Source: Hymenobacter sp. PAMC 26628 (GTDB lineage: Bacteria; Bacteroidota; Bacteroidia; Cytophagales; Hymenobacteraceae). From it: 64,000 nucleotides of DNA. A program made the translations under genes and the position numbers. The stretch is from assembly GCF_001562275.1 (NCBI RefSeq), contig NZ_CP014304.1:1488001-1552000 (forward strand). Reading direction: 5' to 3'. The notes under the pieces were generated by a model, which had not been told where the DNA came from, did no database searches, and was given only the letters and a program-made list of their open reading frames with translations. Numbering within the stretch: position 1 is the stretch's first letter; every line of letters starts with the position of its first letter. Positions 30,056 through 39,342 of this stretch are shown here, in pieces.

Positions 30056-30934
30056 CTACCGGAACGTAAAGTCGATCCGGAAGCTTGCGTAGGCCGCCGG
30101 GCGCAGCACCTCGGCGGTGGGGTCGGTGCTGGTGCGCTGGGGCACCACGTAGTGGCCCGTGAGGGCGTAGGAAAACGGGTAGCGGGCGTAGGTCAGCGGC
30201 AAAGTAAGCTCGTAGCCCATCAGGCTGGGCGCGGCCGTGGCGTCGGGCACGGTGGAAGCCACCGTGCCGTTGCGCCGCCGCCGGGTGGCCACCACCGGCG
30301 CGCCGGCCGCGCCCGGGGGCGCGTACGTGCCGCCGTAGCGCAGCAAGGCCAGCGGCGAGCCATAAAATACCTCCGCCCCCGGCGTCAGGCTCAACGCGTC
30401 GGCGCCCAGCCAGTTATCCTTTTTGAGGGTGCCCGTGAGCAGCAGCGAAACTGTTTGGGCGCGCTGCTGCTGGAAGAAAAAGTTGTAGTCCAGGGCCAGC
30501 GCCAGGGGCCCCCAGGCGTAGGCCGTGTTGGCCTCGAAGCCGTTGTTGATGCGGGGCTCGTCGCGGCCCAGGGCCTGCGTAAAAAACACCCGGTCGAGCG
30601 ATACCGAATACGTCCAACGGGGCAAAAATTCGTTGGCGTAGCCCACCTCCAGGTCCGTGAACGAGTAGCGCGGCGGCGCGCTCTGCCGGAAATAATAGCC
30701 CTGGAGCTGCCCATAAAACCCACTCGGGTGGCTGTACATTACGCTCGGGCTCAGGGCCAGGGCGTGGTCGCCGTACTCGCGGCCCAGGTAGTAAGTGCGC
30801 TGGTCGGCGTCGAGGGCCACGGTCCATTCAGCAGTATCGGCAGCAATGGGGCGCGGCGGCGCGGGAAGGGTTTGAGCTTGCAGCTGGCCGGAGGGTAAAG
30901 CCAAGGCAATGGCAAAAAGTAAGAGGTGCTTCAC
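30056..30934 (-). CDS. Probable outer-membrane beta-barrel protein
   Basis: A 292-residue protein with a signal peptide (MKHLLLFAIALALPSGQLQA) and alternating aromatic and polar strands typical of outer-membrane barrels (GFYGQLQGYYFRQ, YSFTDLEVGYANEFL, ALALDYNFFFQQ). It ends in IDFTFR, the terminal aromatic pattern used by the BAM machinery. No specific family was recognised. It lies 69 bp upstream of the AsmA-like gene on the same strand, so the two could be one envelope unit. Confidence 0.72.
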   Translation of the reverse strand: MKHLLLFAIALALPSGQLQAQTLPAPPRPIAADTAEWTVALDADQRTYYLGREYGDHALALSPSVMYSHPSGFYGQLQGYYFRQSAPPRYSFTDLEVGYANEFLPRWTYSVSLDRVFFTQALGRDEPRINNGFEANTAYAWGPLALALDYNFFFQQQRAQTVSLLLTGTLKKDNWLGADALSLTPGAEVFYGSPLALLRYGGTYAPPGAAGAPVVATRRRRNGTVASTVPDATAAPSLMGYELTLPLTYARYPFSYALTGHYVVPQRTSTDPTAEVLRPAAYASFRIDFTFR

Positions 30935-30991
30935 GCAGTTGGGTGGGGAGAGGAACGTTTAGGATATGGAAGTTTAGGATTTTATAAAAAC

Positions 30992-31079
30992 GTCATGCAG
31001 AGCGCAGCGAAGCATCTCTACTGCTCCACTAATTATAATTACTGCTGCGGGAGAGATGCTTCGCTGCGCTCTGCATGAC
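30992..31079. repeat. Dispersed hairpin repeat, family A copy
   Basis: GTCATGCAGAGCGCAGCGAA and its complement, with both arms running on through GCATCTCT, around an AT-rich centre (ATTATAATTACTGC). Confidence 0.88.
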
Positions 31080-31099
31080 CGTTCTATTAATTCAATAAT

Positions 31100-31801
31100 T
31101 CAAACAGCTCCCAAATCATCAGGAAAATGGAAGTGGCGCGGCACCACGCCGGCCGGGGCCCCCAGCACCGCCAGGGCCCCCCGGTGGCCCGGCCCCGCCG
31201 CGAAGCCCAGCAACTGGGCCCCCGCCGGCGCGGCCAGCCACGGCGTCCCGTCCGCCCCCATTTCCAGCACCGAAAACTCCGCGAACGGCAGCGACAAGCC
31301 CATGCTCAAGGCCTTGGCGTAGGCCTCCTTGCGCGTCCAGATGGTGTAGAACAGGGCCTCCCAGGGCCCCCCCGGCGCGGTGGCGCGCAAGGCCGCCTGC
31401 TCGGGGCCCGAGAACAGCTCCTGCACCAGGGCCAGCGCGTCGGTCATCGGGTGCAGGGCTTCCACGTCGGCCCCCACGGCCCATTCGTTCGATACCGCTA
31501 GCAGCGCCCGCCCCGCCCGGTACGAGAGGTTGAACTGCACCGCCGCCGGGGCCGGCAGCGCCGGCTTGCCGCGCAGCACGGGCGCCGCCAGCACCAACTC
31601 CGCCGGCTGCTGCCCAGCATAGGGCCCCAGCACCGCCCGCAAAAAGCCGTGGGCCCGCCCGTAAGTCTGGCGCAGCGCATCGGTGCGAAACCGCGCCTGC
31701 CGGTCCCGCTCGGTTTCGGACAAGGTGACTTCAGTAGGGCCCCAGGCGGGGTGCTCGGCGGCCAGGTCGGCGTGCCAGAGGTGCACGAAGGGAGGAGGCA
31801 T
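31100..31801 (-). CDS. 4'-phosphopantetheinyl transferase (Sfp type)
   Basis: A 233-residue enzyme moving the phosphopantetheine arm of CoA to a carrier-protein serine. Hallmarks are FNLSYRAG, the Mg-binding VGADVEAL and the WTRKEAYAKALSMGL helix. The start at MPPPFVHLWH (31801) suits the family; an upstream ATG adds 18 residues. The large NRPS on the same strand (33072-37595) carries one carrier domain and is the obvious client. An AT-rich gene on the other strand lies between them. Confidence 0.9.
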   Translation of the reverse strand: MPPPFVHLWHADLAAEHPAWGPTEVTLSETERDRQARFRTDALRQTYGRAHGFLRAVLGPYAGQQPAELVLAAPVLRGKPALPAPAAVQFNLSYRAGRALLAVSNEWAVGADVEALHPMTDALALVQELFSGPEQAALRATAPGGPWEALFYTIWTRKEAYAKALSMGLSLPFAEFSVLEMGADGTPWLAAPAGAQLLGFAAGPGHRGALAVLGAPAGVVPRHFHFPDDLGAV

Positions 31802-32003
31802 AAGGCGGGTGGTCAGGTGCGGATTATCGGTTGCTGATGCATACTTTAGGGCCATATGGTCTCACGATTTTGCAAGCTAACCGCAATAAGGCCGATTGCA
31901 AGACCTAGAGTTTTGATGAGCCGTTTGGTTTTGGCTTTCGTTGGCCCATCAAACGGGTAATATATAATTGCGTAATCACGGTTTGCTTTTTCTCATTATA
32001 TAG

Positions 32004-32921
32004 ATGGAATCTACGGCCCTACAAAATCCATTTTTCGACTCAATTCCTTTAAATAAAAGCCTTTTCCATTATACTGATGCGGGAGGGCTTGTGGGACTAG
32101 TAAATGGCAAATTATGGTTGACAAGTCTGCATTATCAAAACGATTCAAAAGAATATTATTATGCAATAAACATGCTGAAGGATATTCTAAATACCGAATA
32201 CCCGGGATTATTGCATGATACTACCATAAGTATGTTAGGTAGAAAAATGTCATTAAGTTTCTCCTTTTCACTATCAGAGCAAGGTGACTCTTTAAGTCAA
32301 TGGAGAGGATATTGCCCAAAAGGTGGTTTTGCATTATCTTTTGAAAACGTGAGTTTTAATAATTTTATAAAAGATAATAATTTGCAAATTGTAAAGTGCG
32401 TATATAATGTTAATGATCAGAAGGAAGTGCTAAGGAAGTATGTAATAGGAATTACTCAAGCGCAATTTGAGCATGCAAGAGCTACGAAGGACTCGTCAGA
32501 GCTTCCATTTTCAGTCAACACACTACATTACGAGATATTTAATAAAATTAGTAGAGTAGCTCCAATTTTAAAGGATCCTAATTTTTGCCAAGAAGAAGAA
32601 TGGCGCTTAATTAAGACCCTTATATCAACGGATGCACATCGTCAGTATGGAAGTAATGCACTTTCTGAAATATTGCCATCAAATAATGTGAAAGTTCGCC
32701 CTAGAGGTAATGCTTTTATTCCTTATGTAGAAATCCCACTTAAGCATGATGAAAGTAGGCGAAACGTCAGTGTTGCGATAGTCAGAATGAGTCCTAGTAA
32801 CTTGCCTGATAATTTGAGAAAATTTGCTGAAGATGCATGTAAGAGCTTGCTTTATACGAGCGATAAAGTCGCTCATTACAATGCTGAAGTTGTGTCATCA
32901 ATAATTCCATATATTACTTAA
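32004..32921 (+). CDS. DUF2971 family protein
   Basis: 305 residues with the DUF2971 pattern: LFHYTDAGGLVGLVNGKLWL at the start, a SFSLSEQGDSLSQWRGY core, GGFALSFE and EEEWRLIK. The family's function is unknown, though members occur in variable and defence-rich regions. The gene and its flanks (about 31860-33060) are strikingly AT-rich, with Ile, Asn and Lys codons unlike every neighbour, which marks it as recently acquired. It faces right between two leftward genes (PPTase and NRPS). Confidence 0.85.
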   Translation: MESTALQNPFFDSIPLNKSLFHYTDAGGLVGLVNGKLWLTSLHYQNDSKEYYYAINMLKDILNTEYPGLLHDTTISMLGRKMSLSFSFSLSEQGDSLSQWRGYCPKGGFALSFENVSFNNFIKDNNLQIVKCVYNVNDQKEVLRKYVIGITQAQFEHARATKDSSELPFSVNTLHYEIFNKISRVAPILKDPNFCQEEEWRLIKTLISTDAHRQYGSNALSEILPSNNVKVRPRGNAFIPYVEIPLKHDESRRNVSVAIVRMSPSNLPDNLRKFAEDACKSLLYTSDKVAHYNAEVVSSIIPYIT

Positions 32922-33071
32922 TAATTATCAGTACAGCACGTTTAGTTCCAATTGTATACGCTCACATATTTAATAGATCAGTCGCAATTAGAGTTGAATT
33001 GCTTGCTCAGGACCCCGAATTTTAACAAGTCCGCAATCCCAACTTTCACCGACCTATTCAGCACCCCAACC

Positions 33072-36000
33072 TCACCCATTGCCCCCCGGCACAAAGGCGC
33101 ACGGGATGCCTTGCCAGCGGGTGTTGGCGGGCAGGGTTTCGCCTTTCATTAGCAGCGACAGGCTTTTGAGGGTGGCGCCGGGGCCGATGACTGAATCGTA
33201 GAGCACTACCGACGAGGTACCCACCGTGGCGTAGCGCCCGATGCGCAGGGTCGACATCTTCATGATGCGGTCCTCGAACAAGTGGGTTTGGATGGTGCTG
33301 CCGTTGTTGAGCACGGCGTGGTCGGCCACCCAGGCCAGGTCGAATTCCGTGATTTCGGTCGTGTCCAGGTACACCGAGTGGCCGAAGCGGGTGCCCATGA
33401 GCAGGAAGAACGAGGTGGCGAACGGCGTGCCCAGCAGCGGCGTCACCCAGTACAGGAACACGTAGCTCTCACACAGCGAGTTGACCAGCTCGTTGCGCCA
33501 CACGTAGCTCGACCACAGCGGCTTTTCGGAGGGCCGGTAGCGCCCGATGAGCACCCACTTGGTGGCGGCGGTGAGCAGCGACAGCGCCAGCACGGTGCCC
33601 AGCAGCACGCCCGTGCCCAGCAACGCGCTGATCCAGAACGGGTAGCCGTTGCGCAGGTGCCAGGCGCAGTAGTGATACACCGCCGCAAACGTGGCCGATA
33701 CGAAGGCGAACGGCAGCGTGATTTTGAAGAATTCCATCGCGCCCCGCGCCCAGACCAGGCGCGTGGGCGGGTCGAACGTGAGGGCGTCGGTGAACGTGGC
33801 CGACACCGACCGGTTGGGCAGCAAAAACGCCGGCGAGCCCACCCACGACGTGTTCGGCGGGGCCCCCGCGGGCGGCGCCGTGGACAGGGCCCCCACGAGC
33901 TGGCCCGTGCCCAGCACCGTGCCCCCGGCCAGCACCGCGCTGTTGCCGATGAAGGTGCGGGCCCCCACCACAGTGGCTTCTACAGCCACCTGGCCGCGCT
34001 GTACGCGCGGGGCCCCCACGCTCACCGAATCGGCCAGGAAGGCGCCGGCCTCCACCGTGAGGTGGTCGGCGGAGATGTGGTTGAGGGTCGAGATTTCGGC
34101 CCGGCGGCCCACTTTGGCGCCCAGCAAGCGCAGCCAGAACGGCGCGTAAATGGTGGCGTACACCGGCTTGAGCACGCTCAGGCTCTGGGCCAGCACGGCG
34201 TCGGCCAGCCAGTGGCGCACGTAGGCCAGGCTGTAGAGCGGCAGCGTTCCTGCTAGCTGCCGCCCCGCCACGAAGCGCTTGGTGAGGGCCAGCAGGGCCC
34301 CCAGCACCAGCACGTAGGCGGCCGCCAGCGGCACCAGCGCCGGCAGCGCCGGCAGCAACCCCCAGCGCTCCACGGCTTCGTAGAAGAGGCCAAATACCGG
34401 CACCGAGGCGCCCGTGGGCAGCAGCAGCATCAGGGCAATGGCCAGGGTTTGGACCACCATATAAGCGGCCCCTGGCCGCACGCGCGACGGGGCGGCGCCG
34501 GCCAGCGTGCGCACCCGCTGCGAGGGCGAGCCCTGCCAACCCTCGCGGGCCGGTACGCGGTGGCCGGCCGCCACCACCGAGAGGTCGTCCAGCTCGGCCT
34601 CGTCGCCCAGTTCGGTGTCGGTTTCGAGGATGGCGCGCAGGCCCACGTAGGCGTCGCGCCCCACCCGGATGGGCCCCAGGATGAGGCGGTCGCGCTCGAC
34701 GCGGTAGCCCAGCAGGCCGGCCTCGCGGGCAATGCTGGCGCCGTCGTCCAGCGTCAGCAGGTCGAAGGCCATCAGGCGCGTCGAGCCCAGGTACACGCCG
34801 TGGCCGATGCGGGCCCCCAGCAGGCGGTAGAACACGTTGAGGTAGGGCGTGGCCGAGAGCAACTGGGTGGGCGCGGCTTCCACCAGCTTTTTCACCACCC
34901 AAAAACGGACGTAGTACAGGCCCCACAGCGGGTACTCGCCCGCTTTGAACCGGCCAATAATCAGCCACTTAAACACAATGACCAGCCCGCAAGCTACTGG
35001 CACGTAGGCCAGCACCGCGGCCGCTACCAGCGCCACAATGGCCCAATCGGACTGCGCCGTCAGCCAAGGCCGCACGGCGATGGAAGTGTTCAAAATCAGC
35101 ACCGGCACGAGGTAGAACAGGAACACGGCCGCCGCTTGCAGCACGGCCGTGAACACCCGCATGGCGTGCGAGGCGCGCGGCACCGGGGGCCCGGCGGGAA
35201 CCGCTGCCACGGCGGCGGGCGCGGCAGCAGCGCCCGCGTCCACGGCCTGGGCCAGGGCCTCGATGGTGCGGCGCGTGTACATCTCCTTCACCGAAAGGCC
35301 GGCGAACTGGGGCTGCTGGCGCAGCTCGGAAATGATGAGCGAGGCCAGCAGCGAGTTGCCGCCAATCTCGAAAAAGTCGTCGGTGGTGGAGAGGTCCGAC
35401 GTGTCGAAGCGCTTCTGCCAGGCGGCGTACACGGCGGCTTCGGTGGGGGTGCGGGGCAGGGCCAGCTCGCGGGTGGGGGCCGCGGCGTCGCTCACCGGGT
35501 AGGGGAGGGCCTTGCGGTCGACCTTGCCGCTGGTGAGCAGCGGGAACGTGGCCAGCGGCACCAGCGCGGCCGGCAGCATGTAGGGCGCGAGCCGCTCGCG
35601 CAGGTAAGTGCGCACGGCCTGGGCGTCGAGCAGCGGGTGGACCGGGTCGAGGATGAGGTAGGCGATGAGCTTCTGCACGCCGTCGTCGCCGGTTTTCAGG
35701 GCCACGGCGGCGTTGCGGATGCCGGGCCACTGCAAGAGCAGCGACTCAATTTCGGCCAGCTCCACTCGGAAGCCCCGGATTTTCACCTGCGTGTCGATGC
35801 GGCCCAAAAAGTCAACGTTGCCGTCGGCCTCGAAGCGGGCCAGGTCGCCGGTGCGGTAGAGGCGGCCGCTGAAGCCGGTGGCCAGCTCGGCCACGGTGTT
35901 GAACTTGGCGGCCGTCAGCTCGGGGCGGTTGAGGTAGCCGGCGGCCAGCGCGGGGCCCCCAATGCACAGCTCGCCGGTGGCGCCCAGCGGCACGAGCTGC

Positions 36001-37595
36001 CCGAGGTGGTCGAGCAGCAGCGCCTCGTAGCCCGCCAGGGGCCGGCCGATGGTGAGCTTCTGGCCGGGCACGAAGTCGGCGGCGGTGGCCACCACGGTGG
36101 CTTCGGTGGGGCCGTAGGTGTTCACCACGCGGCACTGGCGGCTGGCCCACTTGGCCAGCAGCTCGGGCGGGCATACCTCACCGCCGAGGATGAGCAGGCG
36201 CAGGCTGGGGACGGTGCTGGCCAGCAGCGAGAGCAGCGTGGGCACGGTCGAAAATACCGTTACCTGGTTGGCGCTCAAGAAGTCGGGGAGGGCGTCGGGG
36301 GCCTTCATGGTTTCCTCGGGCACGGGCACCAGGGCGGCCCCGGCGGCCCAGGCCAGCCACAATTCTTCCAGCGACGCATCAAAGGCCACCGAAAAGCCCT
36401 GCGCCACGCGGTCCTGCGGGGTGGCCTGAAACAGCAGCTGCTCGGCCCGCACCAGGTGGCAAATGCTGCGGTGCGGGATGAGCACGCCCTTGGGCAGCCC
36501 CGTGGTGCCGGAGGTGTAGATGACGTAGGCAATGGACTCGGGGCCCCCGGCCACGGGGCCCAGCGGTGCGGCCGGTGCGGGGGCCCCGGCTGGCGCTTCG
36601 GCCAGCAGCACCTGGCCGGGCCAGGCGGCGAGGTAGTCGGGCGCATCGTCGTTCACGAGCAGGGCCCGGGCCCCGCAGTCGTTGAGGATGAAGGTGACGC
36701 GGTCGGCGGGGTAGGAGAGGTCGAGGGGCACGTAGGCGGCCCCGGCCTTGAGCACGGCCAGCATGCCGGCGTACAGCTCCACCGACTTGTGCATGAGCAG
36801 GCCCACGAAGTCGCCGGCCCGCACGCCGGCCGCTTGCAGGCGCGCGGCCAGTGCCTCGGCCAGGGCGTCCAGCTCGTGGTAGGGCACGGCGCGGCCAGCC
36901 CACTGCACGGCCGGGTGATTAGGGTAGGTGCGGGCGGTTTCCTCAAACAGCCGGTGCAGCTGCTGGGGGCCCCCGTCGGGTGCGCGCTGGGGGACGGTGG
37001 CGAACTGCCGGAGCTGCGCCACCTCGTCGGGGGCCAGGAAGAACACGTGGCCCACGGTGGCGCCCGGCGCCGTGGCCAGCTGCCCGAACACGCTTTGCAC
37101 GTGGGCGGGCATGAAGAGCTCAACGCGCAGCCCGCCCGCGGCCTCGGCGCAGCTGAAGCCCACGGCCACGGCCTCGGGCTGCTCGAAGCCCAGCGTCACG
37201 CACCAGGTTTGGTCGGGGCGCTGGGCCTCGGGGGCGGGGAAGGAGATGCGGGCCCGCACAATGCCTGCGCCCAGCTCCTCAGCCACGCCGGCCAGGGCCA
37301 AGGCGATTTGGGCAGCGGCTTCGGCCTCCACTTCGGCCAGCGGGAGGCCGTCGTGCAGGCCCAGCGTCACCGCGGCGGCGGGAAAGTCGAGCGCGGCGTT
37401 GGCGATGTGCAGCGTGGCTTGCAGCTGGGCCGGGGCGCGCTCGGGCTGGTGGCGGTAGTACACCACCGCGAAGGCAGCCAGGTAGCCGGCAATCAGCTTT
37501 TCCTTTTTCTGAAACAGAACTTCAAATTCGGGGGCCGGCGGCGCCGGGTCGGCCGCGGGCGGCGGCGAAACCAGCGGTTCGTTTACGTCAAGCAT
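33072..37595 (-). CDS. Pls/PosA-type membrane non-ribosomal peptide synthetase
   Basis: 1507 residues. The N-terminal ~210 resemble a shrunken condensation-like domain. The adenylation domain spans ~215-700: TSGTTGLPKG (361-370), Asp406 in AFDASLEELW, TYGPTE, RTGDLARF and Lys691 in SGKVDRKALP. A carrier domain has Ser748 in GGNSLL. From ~815 come paired membrane helices and three tandem left-handed beta-helix/acyltransferase-like domains, as in epsilon-poly-L-lysine synthetase and the TIGR02353 terminal domain. It probably polymerises one amino acid at the membrane. There is no thioesterase. Start at MLDVNEP; the upstream frame is low-complexity. Confidence 0.9.
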   Translation of the reverse strand: MLDVNEPLVSPPPAADPAPPAPEFEVLFQKKEKLIAGYLAAFAVVYYRHQPERAPAQLQATLHIANAALDFPAAAVTLGLHDGLPLAEVEAEAAAQIALALAGVAEELGAGIVRARISFPAPEAQRPDQTWCVTLGFEQPEAVAVGFSCAEAAGGLRVELFMPAHVQSVFGQLATAPGATVGHVFFLAPDEVAQLRQFATVPQRAPDGGPQQLHRLFEETARTYPNHPAVQWAGRAVPYHELDALAEALAARLQAAGVRAGDFVGLLMHKSVELYAGMLAVLKAGAAYVPLDLSYPADRVTFILNDCGARALLVNDDAPDYLAAWPGQVLLAEAPAGAPAPAAPLGPVAGGPESIAYVIYTSGTTGLPKGVLIPHRSICHLVRAEQLLFQATPQDRVAQGFSVAFDASLEELWLAWAAGAALVPVPEETMKAPDALPDFLSANQVTVFSTVPTLLSLLASTVPSLRLLILGGEVCPPELLAKWASRQCRVVNTYGPTEATVVATAADFVPGQKLTIGRPLAGYEALLLDHLGQLVPLGATGELCIGGPALAAGYLNRPELTAAKFNTVAELATGFSGRLYRTGDLARFEADGNVDFLGRIDTQVKIRGFRVELAEIESLLLQWPGIRNAAVALKTGDDGVQKLIAYLILDPVHPLLDAQAVRTYLRERLAPYMLPAALVPLATFPLLTSGKVDRKALPYPVSDAAAPTRELALPRTPTEAAVYAAWQKRFDTSDLSTTDDFFEIGGNSLLASLIISELRQQPQFAGLSVKEMYTRRTIEALAQAVDAGAAAAPAAVAAVPAGPPVPRASHAMRVFTAVLQAAAVFLFYLVPVLILNTSIAVRPWLTAQSDWAIVALVAAAVLAYVPVACGLVIVFKWLIIGRFKAGEYPLWGLYYVRFWVVKKLVEAAPTQLLSATPYLNVFYRLLGARIGHGVYLGSTRLMAFDLLTLDDGASIAREAGLLGYRVERDRLILGPIRVGRDAYVGLRAILETDTELGDEAELDDLSVVAAGHRVPAREGWQGSPSQRVRTLAGAAPSRVRPGAAYMVVQTLAIALMLLLPTGASVPVFGLFYEAVERWGLLPALPALVPLAAAYVLVLGALLALTKRFVAGRQLAGTLPLYSLAYVRHWLADAVLAQSLSVLKPVYATIYAPFWLRLLGAKVGRRAEISTLNHISADHLTVEAGAFLADSVSVGAPRVQRGQVAVEATVVGARTFIGNSAVLAGGTVLGTGQLVGALSTAPPAGAPPNTSWVGSPAFLLPNRSVSATFTDALTFDPPTRLVWARGAMEFFKITLPFAFVSATFAAVYHYCAWHLRNGYPFWISALLGTGVLLGTVLALSLLTAATKWVLIGRYRPSEKPLWSSYVWRNELVNSLCESYVFLYWVTPLLGTPFATSFFLLMGTRFGHSVYLDTTEITEFDLAWVADHAVLNNGSTIQTHLFEDRIMKMSTLRIGRYATVGTSSVVLYDSVIGPGATLKSLSLLMKGETLPANTRWQGIPCAFVPGGNG

Positions 37596-37912
37596 AGGAG
37601 CAGGGGCCCGCGGCGGGGGCTGTGCAGGGCCCCCGCCGCGGCGGGTGTGAAAGGCGACGTGAAAGAAACGAGGCGTTAAAGCTAGAAACGCCGCAAGGGT
37701 TTTTGATGAAGGTAGCGCGCCGTTGGTTCGGCTGGCTACCGCCGGCCCGGTGCGGTGCAAGGATTGCGCCAGCTGGGGCCCCGGCAGTGGGGGCCGTCCG
37801 GCCAAAGCTGGGCGCTGGTCGGCACAATCGGCCGGTCGGTCGGGCCGGCCGCCGCCGGGGGGTACGCGGGCCTAAATTTGCCTTCCCGCTTGCCTACCTT
37901 TTTGCCGTTATC
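37596..37912. other. Divergent intergenic region, NRPS and LytS-type kinase
   Basis: A GC-rich 317-bp gap from which the NRPS (leftwards) and the kinase (rightwards) are read. The only promoter-like match noticed is TAAATTTG at 37873-37880. No gene was supported here despite open frames. Confidence 0.4.
37873..37880 (+). promoter_or_regulatory. Candidate -7 element for the LytS-type kinase
   Basis: TAAATTTG fits TAnnTTTG and lies 32 bp before the kinase ATG. A -33 TTTG was not found at normal spacing. Confidence 0.4.
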
Positions 37913-39034
37913 ATGGCCGATTTCTCCTTCCGGCGCGCCCTCCAGCCGCTCATTCACGTGCTGGTGTGGGGGCTGTTCGGGCTCACGTTTTTGCTGTTTC
38001 ACCCGCTCACCGGGCGCGTCGTCATGCCCCCGCAGTTCTGGGTGAAGCAGGGCGTGATGCTGGCCGTGTGGGTGGCGGCCTTCTACCTCACGGCGGGCGT
38101 CAGCGTGCCGCGGCTGCTGTTTCGGGGGCACACGGGCTGGTTTGTGGGGGCCCTGGTGGCCACGGCCGCGCTGCTGCTGCTGGCCAACTACGGCCTGGAA
38201 AAGCAGCTGCACCTGCGCGAGCTGATGGACCGCGCCTTCCACGCGGCCACCCAGCCGGTGGGCGCGGGGCCCCAGCTGCTGCGGGGCCCCGGTGGCCCGC
38301 GGGGCCCCCGCAGCGCCTTCCGCTTCGATGCCACCGGCACCGGCACGCTCATTACGCTGCTGGTGCTGGGCATTGCCACCAGCATCACGGTGGTGCAGCG
38401 CTGGCAAAACGAGGCCCAGGGCCGCGAGCGGCTCGAGCAGCAGCGCGTGCTCTCGGAGCTGGCCTCGCTGAAGGCGCAAATCAACCCGCACTTCTTTTTT
38501 AATACGCTCAACAACATCTACGCCCTCACGCTGCTCGACGGCGAGCAGGCGCGCACGGCCATCCACCGGCTCTCGCGCATGATGCGCTACGTGCTTTACG
38601 ACACGGCCGCGGGCCCCACGCTGCTCAGCCAGGAGGTGGCCTTCATTCAGGACTACATCACCCTGATGCAGCTGCGCCTCACCGACCGCGTGAGCGTGGA
38701 ATTTGCGCCGCCCGCGCCGCTGCACGACGTGCCGCTGGCCCCCATGCTGCTGCTGCCCTTCGTCGAGAACGCCTTTAAGCACGGCGCGGCGGCCTCGCAC
38801 ACCAGCCGCATTGTGGTGGCCCTGCGCCAGCCCACGCCCCAAACCTTGGCGTTGGAAGTGCGCAACACGCTGCTGCCCACGCCCACCACCGACCTGGCCG
38901 GCAGCAACGGCATCGGCCTGGCCAACACCCGCCGCCGCCTCGAACTGCTCTACCCCGGCCGCTACAACCTGCGCGTAACCGAGCGCACGCCCGCCAACGA
39001 ATACCTGGTGGAGCTGGCGCTGACGGTGGAGTAG
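37913..39034 (+). CDS. LytS/YehU-type sensor histidine kinase
   Basis: 373 residues with about four membrane helices in the first 165. A His_kinase domain has phospho-acceptor H193 in AQINPHFFFNTLNNIY, and an ATPase region follows with PFVENAFKHG and GIGLANTRRRL. The start MADFSFRRAL is chosen because the first helix follows; the longer frame upstream is Arg/Gly-rich. Its partner regulator is at 39343, separated by a large hairpin. Divergent from the NRPS, the pair may regulate it. Confidence 0.9.
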   Translation: MADFSFRRALQPLIHVLVWGLFGLTFLLFHPLTGRVVMPPQFWVKQGVMLAVWVAAFYLTAGVSVPRLLFRGHTGWFVGALVATAALLLLANYGLEKQLHLRELMDRAFHAATQPVGAGPQLLRGPGGPRGPRSAFRFDATGTGTLITLLVLGIATSITVVQRWQNEAQGRERLEQQRVLSELASLKAQINPHFFFNTLNNIYALTLLDGEQARTAIHRLSRMMRYVLYDTAAGPTLLSQEVAFIQDYITLMQLRLTDRVSVEFAPPAPLHDVPLAPMLLLPFVENAFKHGAAASHTSRIVVALRQPTPQTLALEVRNTLLPTPTTDLAGSNGIGLANTRRRLELLYPGRYNLRVTERTPANEYLVELALTVE

Positions 39035-39116
39035 CTGTGGCGGTTAGCCACTGGCTTTTTAAACAGGTGGGGGCCCCCACGGCTACCTATTTTAGTAGTT
39101 GCTGCGGGGCCAGGGT

Positions 39117-39231
39117 GGGGTGGTCCGGCGACTTTTTCAGTCGTCGGGCCACTCTGGCGGTTGAACGAGGCCAGTGTTCAAGCGCCAGAGTGGCCCGACG
39201 AAGCCCTTCGGGCAATTCGCCGGACCACCCC
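39117..39231. repeat. Nested hairpin between kinase and regulator
   Basis: Outer arms GGGGTGGTCCGGCGA and TCGCCGGACCACCCC enclose inner arms (GTCGGGCCACTCTGGCG and its complement). Its left arm through CTTTTTCAGTCG is repeated in the terminator at 49635. It may reduce read-through from kinase to regulator. Confidence 0.8.
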
Positions 39232-39342
39232 GTTGTAGGCTACTATTGAAATGGCAAGTCCTGGGAACAGTCGCCGGATGATCGTGAACGTAGAATTAAT
39301 TAACCGATAACAGCCTTCAGCTGTAAGCTAACAGCCAATAAA

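Noticed and set aside
27368..30898. A 1176-codon open frame on the plus strand
   Set aside because: It is the antisense shadow of the AsmA-like gene and the barrel gene. It is His/Gln/Gly-rich, with no domain or start signal.
34449..37679. A 1076-codon open frame antisense to the NRPS
   Set aside because: A high-GC shadow frame. The minus-strand protein has full adenylation and carrier motifs.
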